DNA of 7,237 nucleotides from AM-2324 sp042091035 (GTDB taxonomy: Bacteria; Bacteroidota; Bacteroidia; Chitinophagales; Saprospiraceae), in assembly GCA_042091035.1 (NCBI GenBank), contig JBELIG010000163.1:1-7237 (forward strand). Reading direction: 5' to 3'. This document shows positions 1-5,260 of this stretch, one piece after another; position 1 is the first letter of the stretch, and each line of letters begins with the position of its first letter. The translations under genes and the position numbers were made by a program. Under the pieces are notes generated by a model. That model saw only the letters and a program-made list of their open reading frames with translations, did no database searches and was not told the origin of the DNA.

Positions 1-2
1 TT

Positions 3-386
3 GATGAAGACCTTTGTTTTGAGATAGGAAATCTGATGGAGTTAAAAGGAATACAGGCTATTACATTCATATTGTCTCATAAGAATAAAGTGATCTGTGA
101 TGCACTTTTGCATCAAGATTTCTCTGGGTTTGGGCGTTTGAAAGGCTTGTATGATGAGATTACAAATCATAAGGAACAGTTTAGATCCCAAGGGATTCAG
201 GATGCTCGGATTCATGAATTGGCACTGTCTGTTCATTTAGATAGTAAAGTAAAAGAACTTATGATGAAGATGCCTGCTCAAAACCTTAATGTTGACGCTA
301 TGATTTATGATCGGGTATCCAAACAATTTCTTGAAGTTAATTTGAACAAGATAAAGGACAATCGTATTGGTTTAGGCTTGAATTAA
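3..386 (+). CDS. C-terminal part of an unrecognised protein, truncated by left window edge
   Basis: I do not recognise this protein. The reading frame is open to the left edge: codons from base 3 read DEDLCFEIGNL before the first ATG at position 36. The true start therefore probably lies outside the window, and the ATG at 36 (116 residues) is likely an internal methionine. The 127 visible residues are soluble in character, mixed charged and hydrophobic, with no membrane segment or signal peptide. The middle (LYDEITNHKEQF and IHELALSVHLDSKVKEL) looks helical, and the tail ends NRIGLGLN. No catalytic or metal-binding motif stands out. The TAA stop overlaps an ATG (TAATG, 384-388), an arrangement typical of translational coupling, which would put the possible decayed membrane-protein gene downstream in the same operon. 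That this is coding is fairly sure; its function is unknown. Confidence 0.65.
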   Translation, partial: DEDLCFEIGNLMELKGIQAITFILSHKNKVICDALLHQDFSGFGRLKGLYDEITNHKEQFRSQGIQDARIHELALSVHLDSKVKELMMKMPAQNLNVDAMIYDRVSKQFLEVNLNKIKDNRIGLGLN

Positions 387-579
387 TGGTCTAGTTGGTT
401 TGTTAAGTGGTCTATGTGTTTTATGGATACTTCGCAGATTAATAGTGGCAATATAGATTGAAAAATTAATTCTGTTTTTAATAGAATTATTACTGGTTTG
501 AAAAGTGTATGCAGTTGGATTATGGTTCTTAGGAATTGCTTATCCAGCTGTATTCTTTTTAGTGCTAAGTGTATTGTAA
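382..579 (+). pseudogene. possible decayed small membrane-protein gene (two internal stops)
   Basis: One frame read from 382 gives three hydrophobic blocks. The first contains GLVGLLSGLCVLWIL followed by two arginines and ends at TAG 454-456. The second, IEKLILFLIELLLV, ends at TGA 499-501. The third contains AVGLWFLGIAYPAVFFLVL and ends at TAA 577-579. All three look like transmembrane helices in the same frame. The only well-placed ATG (386-388) overlaps the stop of the upstream gene but is in another frame, so a frameshift right after the start would also be needed. I infer a decayed two- or three-helix membrane protein once coupled to the upstream gene. Caution: T-rich DNA gives hydrophobic codons by chance, and two stops in 66 codons is no fewer than expected in AT-rich sequence. 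The 3' end overlaps the convergent tetR-type gene by 15 bp. Confidence 0.3.
461..489 (-). terminator. weak candidate terminator for the tetR-type gene
   Basis: A 7-bp perfect inverted repeat (467-473 with 483-489, loop of 9) is followed on the minus strand by a run of Ts (plus-strand A run at 461-465). It lies about 75 bp beyond the stop of the minus-strand regulator. The stem is almost all A-T, so its stability is doubtful. Confidence 0.3.
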
Positions 580-1185
580 GCTAAGTTTAAGAAATGCTTT
601 GCCGGATTCCGTTAAATAGGGTTGGAGTAGCATTAGGATATTATTACAATTGTCCGCTATGGCTAATTCTGTGTTTTTGCTGCTATAGATTTGAGTGTAA
701 TAAATCCAAGTGTCTGAGCACTGAACCATTCGTTCAGCAATCAAGGTTTGCTCCCTTTTTTCTATATCCCTATTCATTAGCTTTTTCTGTTGTAATAGGT
801 AAAATAAAAACTGATATCCCTCTATTCTTTTGTGATAGGCATTTGAAAAGTGGATATGCATTTTGCTGTTATGCTTTGTTAATCGATAAAGATCGGTCCA
901 GATGAATTTATAACGCAGCATGGATTTCATACTTATTGAAATGTCTCGCTTGATTTTTTCAAAGGTGATTTCTGTTTTTCTTAGTTTTTCGATACGTTCA
1001 TCGAATTCAGTAACCATATTGAAATAAAGAGCTTCTAGTATCTCCTCCTTTTTTCTAAAATGATAATTGAGGTTTCCTGGGCTGATTTTAAGTTCAATAG
1101 CAATCATTCGTGAGGTGACATTCCAATAGCCATATTCATTGAATAGAACTCTTGCGCTGTCTAATATTTTATATTTAGTATCCAT
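565..1185 (-). CDS. TetR/AcrR-family transcriptional regulator
   Basis: This is a one-component repressor-type regulator of 206 residues, a normal length for TetR proteins. The N-terminal DNA-binding domain spans roughly residues 4-50. Its helix-turn-helix is at about 24-43 (TSRMIAIELKISPGNLNYHF), followed by the typical KKEEIL start of helix 4. The rest is a helical ligand-binding and dimerisation domain with no homology that I can assign to a particular effector. The ATG at 1183-1185 fits the usual short N-terminus before helix 1. Two near-identical 18-bp palindromes lie immediately upstream (1188-1205 and 1219-1236), so autoregulation is likely. The closest intact gene on the other side of these sites is the DUF3592 gene, more than 330 bp away, so the regulator may control only itself or a gene now lost. 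Family assignment is firm; the ligand is unknown. Confidence 0.93.
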   Translation of the reverse strand: MDTKYKILDSARVLFNEYGYWNVTSRMIAIELKISPGNLNYHFRKKEEILEALYFNMVTEFDERIEKLRKTEITFEKIKRDISISMKSMLRYKFIWTDLYRLTKHNSKMHIHFSNAYHKRIEGYQFLFYLLQQKKLMNRDIEKREQTLIAERMVQCSDTWIYYTQIYSSKNTELAIADNCNNILMLLQPYLTESGKAFLKLSLQYT

Positions 1186-1187
1186 GG

Positions 1188-1205
1188 TTAGTAAACTTGT
1201 ACTAA
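1188..1205. promoter_or_regulatory. candidate TetR operator, site 1
   Basis: The 18-bp sequence TTAGTAAACTTGTACTAA has perfect 6-bp inverted arms (TTAGTA/TACTAA) around a 6-bp centre. It begins 3 bp upstream of the regulator's start codon, where a bound dimer could block expression. It matches site 2 at 16 of 18 positions. Assignment to this regulator is inferred from position and symmetry. Confidence 0.6.
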
Positions 1206-1210
1206 ATTTA
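1203..1210 (-). promoter_or_regulatory. possible -7 element of the tetR-type promoter
   Basis: TAAATTTA matches the Bacteroidota -7 element TAnnTTTG at all defined bases but the last. It sits between the two operator candidates, overlapping the end of site 1, so repressor binding could occlude RNA polymerase. The sequence is its own reverse complement, so strand is not decided by it. No clear -33 element is visible. Confidence 0.25.
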
Positions 1211-1218
1211 TGCTTTTT

Positions 1219-1236
1219 TTAGTACAGTTGTACTAT
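1219..1236. promoter_or_regulatory. candidate TetR operator, site 2
   Basis: The sequence TTAGTACAGTTGTACTAT contains a 6-bp perfect inverted repeat with a 2-bp centre (AGTACA-GT-TGTACT). Its outermost bases are T and T, so the outer pair is mismatched. Its start is 31 bp from the start of site 1, close to three helical turns, placing both dimers on the same DNA face. Confidence 0.6.
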
Positions 1237-1568
1237 TTTTGGAAGTATTTAGATTTGTTTTTACTCAGCATATGGCTAGTTATTGAAGAGATTCTATCCT
1301 GAACATCTGATTACTTGTTAATATCACTTAAAGCTAAATCTGAATTATTCCAAAGAGTTTTTCTTACCGACATAGCTTCTTATCAAGGCTTGGCAGAGGA
1401 TCTTTAGGCAAAATCTGGCTACGAAAATGACTAAGACGTACTAATTACTTTCTTTGCTTTATCAGTATAGGTTTGATGAATACAATAGAAGTTGAGCGAA
1501 TAAGCCTTAGGAAATTCTAATTATAGCGAAATAATTTTCGTATTTTATTAGAAACAAATCATTGTTCA
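1237..1568. other. 332-bp intergenic region without an intact gene
   Basis: No intact gene is visible. The plus-strand frame starting at 1237 reads hydrophobic then amphipathic peptide, interrupted by TGA at 1300 and TAG at 1405 and ending at TAA 1432. The block between the first two stops contains ELFQRVFLTDIASYQGLAED. This could be a gene remnant divergent from the regulator, but open runs this short occur by chance in AT-rich DNA. Immediately before the DUF3592 start, TAATTTTC (1532-1539) misses the -7 consensus by one base. Confidence 0.4.
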
Positions 1569-1973
1569 ATGGCTGAATATTTATATGGTGGAATGTTTAT
1601 CCTTGCCTGTGTAATGATCTACTTTGCCTATTCATTTTATATGGAGACTAAAGCTTTGATAGATCAGGGATTAAGGACAAAAGGCACAGTTGTTGATCTA
1701 ATTCAATCAAGTAGTGAAGATGGGTATACCTATAAACCCGTTTTTGAATATCAGAATTATTCTGGCGATCGAGTTACTTTTGAAAGTGCTATAAGCAGTA
1801 ATCCTGCACCCTATTCAATCGGTGAGCAAGTGCATATAATCTATTCTAAGGATGGTGAAGAACAGCGTGTAGAAACATTCTGGGGCCTGTATAGATGGAC
1901 AATTATTCTTTTGTCCTTTGCGGCACCATTACTGATTATTGGAGGTGGTTATTTGATCTATTCTAGATCATAA
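1569..1973 (+). CDS. DUF3592 family two-helix membrane protein
   Basis: This 134-residue protein has the DUF3592 layout. A first transmembrane helix spans about 5-24. An extracytoplasmic beta-rich domain of about 85 residues follows, and a second helix spans about 109-131. Family hallmarks are visible: KGTVV (38-42), Y-x-P-x-F-x-Y (55-61), an SSNPAPYSIGEQV stretch (76-88) and IIYSKDG (90-96). The biochemical role of DUF3592 proteins is not established; they occur singly in many bacteria as small membrane proteins. The ATG at 1569 places the first helix directly at the N-terminus, as is usual. No Shine-Dalgarno sequence is present, normal for Bacteroidota. It lies 79 bp before the esterase gene on the same strand, and a promoter-like motif in that gap suggests separate transcription. 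Confidence 0.85.
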   Translation: MAEYLYGGMFILACVMIYFAYSFYMETKALIDQGLRTKGTVVDLIQSSSEDGYTYKPVFEYQNYSGDRVTFESAISSNPAPYSIGEQVHIIYSKDGEEQRVETFWGLYRWTIILLSFAAPLLIIGGGYLIYSRS

Positions 1974-1987
1974 CTTCGTGATTTTTA

Positions 1988-2011
1988 CTTGTAATCGACA
2001 AGCTTATTTTT
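1988..2011 (+). terminator. weak candidate terminator after the DUF3592 gene
   Basis: A short hairpin, CTTGT (1988-1992) with ACAAG (1998-2002) and a 5-base loop, is followed by CTTATTTTT. The stem has only five pairs and the T tract overlaps the promoter motif at 2005-2012, so this may not act as a terminator. Confidence 0.25.
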
Positions 2012-2012
2012 G
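2005..2012 (+). promoter_or_regulatory. Bacteroidota-type -7 element upstream of the esterase gene
   Basis: TATTTTTG matches TAnnTTTG exactly, 40 bp before the ATG at 2053, giving a predicted leader of about 35 bases. A T-rich TTTTTA at 1982-1987 is at roughly -33 distance but is not an exact TTTG. T-rich motifs can arise by chance here. Confidence 0.4.
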
Positions 2013-2052
2013 TTTTAGAACTTGATTTATTAAATTGTTATTCACGATTTAA

Positions 2053-3228
2053 ATGACCATTCCTATGCAAAGGCGAATCACTCTAGGTGTTGTTAGTATG
2101 TTTTTTACATTTTCAATGATAGCACAAACACAAAACTGTTTACAAAATATAAATCATCCTGGCTTTAATTCCATGTTCCAAGTGGTAGGATCTGACACCA
2201 TATTTCGAGAATATATTCTTCATGTGCCTGCATCTTATGATGCAACAACATCCACACCCTTATTAATAAATTTGCATGGATTTAGTGGATGTGCATCAGA
2301 TTACGAGCAAGATATAGGGGGGTATTATGAACTTAATGAAGTAGCTGATGATAATAATTTTTTGATAGCATATCCTCAAGCTGCATGGAGACCTCAAAAA
2401 GAGGATGTCTATTGGGAGCCTGGTAATGTAGGAGGTGCTAATATCTATAACAATGACGTGTATTTTTTGGAGCAATTAATTCTAGATATTGCAGAATCCT
2501 ACAATTTAGATCTCAGTATGGTATATGTTGTAGGGTATTCGAACGGAGGAATGTTGAGCTATAGTGTTGCTTGTAATAGACCTGATCTTATTGCTGCGGC
2601 TGGGGTTGTGTCAGGGGCCATACTCGATAGTGACTGTACTTCAGATAATCATGTTCCAATTATTATTTTACATGGTATAGCAGACTATTCCCTTCCTTAT
2701 GAAGGGAATCAATACTATCAAAGTATTGCTGAGGTTGCTGATTTCTGGTTAAACCACAATGATATACCGGCTTCTAGTCAAGTTACTTCTACTCTAAATG
2801 ACGGAGATGTTGTGCGTGACGAATATTCTGGTGGTAGTACAAATACCTGTTTGACCGTCTATACTGTCATTGAGGAAAAGGATGAACCAGCTGGTCATGT
2901 TTGGTTCAGTGATCCAATAGATGGAACTACACCCAATCAGATTCTTTGGGACTTTTTCACAGAAAACTGTGGCCCGGTGAATACAAGCAATCAATTACAT
3001 TCAAAAGCTTATTTGTCTATACAGCCAAATCCATTCTTTGATTATGTTCAAGTCAGAACTGCAGGACAGGTGGGCGAACGCTACTACCTTTATAATGGGC
3101 AAGGCGTCTTGGAACAATCTGGAAATGTTTTATCAGATGATTTTAGGCTCAGTTTGGAGGATCTGCCAGCAGCTTTGTATTTTTTTAAATTAGGAAATAC
3201 GGTTAAAAAAATTCTGAAGGTTAATTAG
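2053..3228 (+). CDS. secreted PHB-depolymerase/LpqC-like esterase with T9SS C-terminal sorting domain
   Basis: The protein has 391 residues in three parts. Residues 1-24 are a signal peptide, with a basic start QRR, a hydrophobic core and probable cleavage after MIA; Met5 is an equally possible start. Residues about 40-306 form an alpha/beta hydrolase of the polyhydroxybutyrate-depolymerase/LpqC esterase group (related to carbohydrate esterase family 1). The oxyanion region is LHGFSGC (74-80). The nucleophile Ser163 lies in GYSNGG, followed by ML. Candidate triad partners are Asp211 in HGIAD and His282 in GHVWF. Six cysteines suggest disulfides outside the cytoplasm. Residues about 320-391 are a type A T9SS sorting domain: it starts with SIQPNPFFD, has YLYNGQG in the middle, and ends in basic KKILKVN. 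It is therefore likely exported across the outer membrane. The substrate is unknown: polyester, feruloyl or acetyl esters are all possible. A strong terminator follows. Confidence 0.9.
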   Translation: MTIPMQRRITLGVVSMFFTFSMIAQTQNCLQNINHPGFNSMFQVVGSDTIFREYILHVPASYDATTSTPLLINLHGFSGCASDYEQDIGGYYELNEVADDNNFLIAYPQAAWRPQKEDVYWEPGNVGGANIYNNDVYFLEQLILDIAESYNLDLSMVYVVGYSNGGMLSYSVACNRPDLIAAAGVVSGAILDSDCTSDNHVPIIILHGIADYSLPYEGNQYYQSIAEVADFWLNHNDIPASSQVTSTLNDGDVVRDEYSGGSTNTCLTVYTVIEEKDEPAGHVWFSDPIDGTTPNQILWDFFTENCGPVNTSNQLHSKAYLSIQPNPFFDYVQVRTAGQVGERYYLYNGQGVLEQSGNVLSDDFRLSLEDLPAALYFFKLGNTVKKILKVN

Positions 3229-3250
3229 TAGTTTGTTAATTAATCAATGG

Positions 3251-3291
3251 AAAAGCCTTGAAAGCAGTATACTTGTGTTCAAGGCTTTTTT
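3251..3291 (+). terminator. strong intrinsic terminator after the esterase gene
   Basis: A perfect 12-bp inverted repeat, AAAAGCCTTGAA (3251-3262) with TTCAAGGCTTTT (3278-3289), encloses a 15-base loop and runs into a T tract (3286-3291). It lies 22 bp after the stop. The A run on the left arm would also give a U tract on the other strand, but no minus-strand gene ends here. Confidence 0.88.
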
Positions 3292-3313
3292 ATTGAACTA
3301 ATACTTTATATAA

Positions 3314-3947
3314 TTGAGAAAAGTAGATTGTGTTTTATTTGATATGGATGGGGTTATAATTGATTCTGAGTTTTTGCATAAAAAGGCATATTACGAAACC
3401 TTTAAATCACTTGGACTCGATGTCTCTGATGAGTTGTATAAAACCTTGACAGGTTCATCTACTATTAATGCATTTCAAAAACTCGTCGCACATTTTAAGC
3501 TTAATGAAGTTCCCGAAGACTTGGTTTTGCAAAAACGAAAAATCTATGTAGAGCTTTTCGAAAATGATCCAAGCTTACATTTGGTCCACGGGGTGGAGGA
3601 ATTGATTCAGTATCTCTATGATAAAGGAATAACACTTGTATTAGCATCTTCATCTGCTATGGTTAATATCAATAGAGTTTTTAAGCGCTTTGACTTGGAT
3701 AAATATTTTTCCGCAAAGATTAGTGGTGCAGATCTTGAGCGCTCAAAACCATTTCCAGAGATTTTTGAGAAAGCAGCCATACTTGGTGAAACAGCAAAAG
3801 AGCATTGCATTGTTATTGAGGATTCTGATAACGGTGTTGCAGCAGCGAATGCGGCTGGCATCTTTGTTGTAGGTTTTAGAAACCCAATGGCATCGGATCA
3901 GACTTTAGAGCATGCAGACCAAGTAATAACAGACTTTAAAGAAATCC
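3314..3947 (+). CDS. HAD-superfamily hydrolase, beta-phosphoglucomutase-like (3' end lost in assembly gap)
   Basis: This is a cytoplasmic phosphatase or phosphomutase of the HAD subfamily I group, 211 residues visible. Motif I is DMDGV (nucleophile Asp10, acid/base Asp12), with IIDSE following. A helical cap domain spans about 17-90. Motif II is LASSS (Ser112), motif III is Lys145 in SKPFP, and motif IV is VIEDSDNG (Glu169, Asp170). All catalytic residues are present. The pattern is that of beta-phosphoglucomutase and related sugar-phosphate phosphatases, but the substrate cannot be fixed. The start must be TTG at 3314: a stop (TAA 3311-3313) directly precedes it and the next in-frame ATG is inside motif I. 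The family usually has about 215-225 residues, so only a few residues are probably missing. The frame reading through the Ns to 4141 is an artefact. It starts only 22 bp after the terminator, so its promoter must be very close. Confidence 0.9.
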
Positions 3948-4047
3948 NNNNNNNNNNNNNNNNNNNNNNNNNNNNNNNNNNNNNNNNNNNNNNNNNNNNN
4001 NNNNNNNNNNNNNNNNNNNNNNNNNNNNNNNNNNNNNNNNNNNNNNN
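3948..4047. other. assembly gap of exactly 100 Ns
   Basis: One hundred consecutive Ns is the conventional placeholder for a scaffold gap of unknown length. The 3' end of the HAD gene and any promoter of the AraC-type gene are hidden here. Whole genes could also be missing, so adjacency of the two flanking genes is not proven. Confidence 0.98.
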
Positions 4048-4061
4048 AAAACACCTAATCT

Positions 4062-4904
4062 ATGAAAATTACAATACTGCCCGATGTGTTGAATTTGAAT
4101 GTATCCCAGCACGTTCAATTATACAGATACAAAACCACTGAAGATATTCAGAAAACAAAAATTATCCTTTCAAAAAATACCATTAGCTTTCTGAAGCATG
4201 GAGTAAAAGCAGTCTTTGGAGATGATAAGAATATCAATATAAACAAAGAGAGCTTTGTAATGATGAAAGCTGGGAATTGTTTGATGACTGAGACTGTGTC
4301 TAGTTCTGTAAGAAATTATGAGAGCATTCTGCTTTTTTTCACAGACGAGGAGATTCTGCGTTTCTTAGAAAAGTATAAACATTTTAAATCCGATGTAAGC
4401 GAAAATCGTGCTATTTACATTTTTGACTATGACGATTACATTCGGAAGTTTGTGGATAGCCTTGAGCAAATATTGAATATGTCTAAGGATGTTCAATCTA
4501 ATATTCTGCAAAGTAAGTTTGAAGAGATTATGCTTTACCTTGTTCATAGGCATTCTGCCGATTTTTTAAAATCACTAGTTCAAAATATTGATAGTAAGAT
4601 GAGTAGATTGATTAGTGTGGTGGAGAACAACAAACACAATAAATTGAGTTTGGATGAACTTGCTTTCCTGTGCAATATGAGTGCATCAACATTTAAGCGA
4701 TCTTTTTTCAAACATTATCAAACGACTCCAATGAAGTGGTTTAACGAACAGCGCTTAAACTACACTGCTTTTATGCTTAAAACAAAGAGGAACAGGCCCG
4801 TTGATATTTATGAAGAAGCCGGTTATGAAAATTTATCGAATTTTGTTCAAGCATTCAAAAAGAAGTTCGGTGTAACGCCTAAACAATATCAGATAGATAA
4901 TTGA
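4062..4904 (+). CDS. AraC-family transcriptional regulator
   Basis: The protein has 280 residues, typical of AraC/XylS regulators. The N-terminal half (about 20-120) is a beta-rich sensing domain. Its pattern (KTKIILSKNTISFLKHG, then SFVMMKAGNCLMTE and SILLFFTDEEILRFL) resembles the ExsA-type N-terminal domain. The C-terminal domain (about 180-278) has two helix-turn-helix units. The first is at 196-217 (LSLDELAFLCNMSASTFKRSF), and the second at 246-270 ends with the hallmark NLSNFVQAFKKKFGVTPKQY. The start is well fixed: an in-frame TAA at 4056-4058 lies just before the ATG, so the coding region does not extend into the gap. The inducer and targets are unknown. The upstream neighbour is the HAD gene across the gap; nothing intact follows for more than 300 bp. 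Confidence 0.93.
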   Translation: MKITILPDVLNLNVSQHVQLYRYKTTEDIQKTKIILSKNTISFLKHGVKAVFGDDKNININKESFVMMKAGNCLMTETVSSSVRNYESILLFFTDEEILRFLEKYKHFKSDVSENRAIYIFDYDDYIRKFVDSLEQILNMSKDVQSNILQSKFEEIMLYLVHRHSADFLKSLVQNIDSKMSRLISVVENNKHNKLSLDELAFLCNMSASTFKRSFFKHYQTTPMKWFNEQRLNYTAFMLKTKRNRPVDIYEEAGYENLSNFVQAFKKKFGVTPKQYQIDN

Positions 4905-4927
4905 ATCTTTTTCAATACTTTTTGAAT
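4900..4927 (+). terminator. weak candidate terminator after the AraC-type gene
   Basis: ATTGAA (4900-4905) pairs with TTCAAT (4911-4916) around a 5-base loop, overlapping the TGA stop, and is followed by ACTTTTTG. The stem is short and A-T rich, and an alternative fold of TTCAA with TTGAA (4911-4925) exists. Confidence 0.25.
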
Positions 4928-5231
4928 TTTCTGCAGCAATAAGGACAGATTCCTAGTCCTAAATTTACAATAGAAGATATAGAAAAATAAAAACCATTTT
5001 TTGGTATAAAGATTTCAACTCCAATTGTTTATGCGTGCAGATTACTCCCTATTATCTTACACGTATGCACTTTATGCGGCCTATTAGCCAGATTCTTTAA
5101 AGTGTCTGGGTTTTAGGTCGCGAAGTGTTGAAAAAAAATCATCTGACTCATCCTTAGTTTTGATAAGTCAAGAACCCAAAGGAAAATTATCTCTTATCTT
5201 TTATGATTTTCTAACACTATTTTCAAGAACT
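4905..5231. other. 327-bp intergenic region between convergent genes
   Basis: No credible coding region is visible. It holds a short hairpin (AGGAC 4942-4946 with GTCCT 4956-4960) and a longer imperfect hairpin at 5076-5121. The flanking genes converge on it, so it needs no promoter. It is longer than a simple terminator region requires. Confidence 0.5.
5076..5121. repeat. imperfect 17-bp inverted repeat
   Basis: Arms 5076-5092 and 5105-5121 form 13 Watson-Crick pairs, one G-T pair and three mismatches around a 12-base loop that contains the palindrome CTTTAAAG. The G-T pair favours a plus-strand RNA hairpin. No T tract follows on the plus strand, so it is not a standard terminator. It could be a decayed element or a structured RNA. 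Confidence 0.4.
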
Positions 5232-5260
5232 AAAGAGCAGCTAAACTATAGCTGCTCTTT
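5232..5260 (-). terminator. perfect hairpin overlapping the ABC-F stop codon, possible bidirectional terminator
   Basis: AAAGAGCAGCTA (5232-5243) and TAGCTGCTCTTT (5249-5260) form a perfect 12-bp stem with a 5-base loop. The minus-strand stop TAG (5241-5243) lies within the stem, and the other arm encodes the last residues (RAAI). The T tract is only three bases on either strand, so termination may be partial, or the hairpin may serve as a 3' RNA-stability element. Confidence 0.6.

Noticed and set aside
42..236. A 64-codon minus-strand open frame at the left end.
   Set aside because: It is antisense to the better-supported plus-strand gene and has no recognisable features.
594..905. A 103-codon plus-strand open frame rich in cysteine and tyrosine.
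   Set aside because: It lies wholly antisense to the TetR-type gene, and its composition is that of a shadow frame.
1427..1444. A third TetR operator, suggested by TACTAA at 1439-1444.
   Set aside because: The partner arm TTAGTA is absent at the required distance, leaving only a half site.
2794..2994. A 66-codon minus-strand open frame inside the esterase gene.
   Set aside because: It is a shadow of a clearly assigned coding region.
3314..4141. A single 275-residue HAD protein reading through the gap.
   Set aside because: It translates 100 placeholder Ns, and its tail overlaps the AraC-type coding region in another frame.
5028..5078. Repeat of TTTATGCG (5028-5035 and 5071-5078) and short GTGCA/TGCAC pairs.
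   Set aside because: Only eight and five bases long; such matches are expected by chance in a region of this size.
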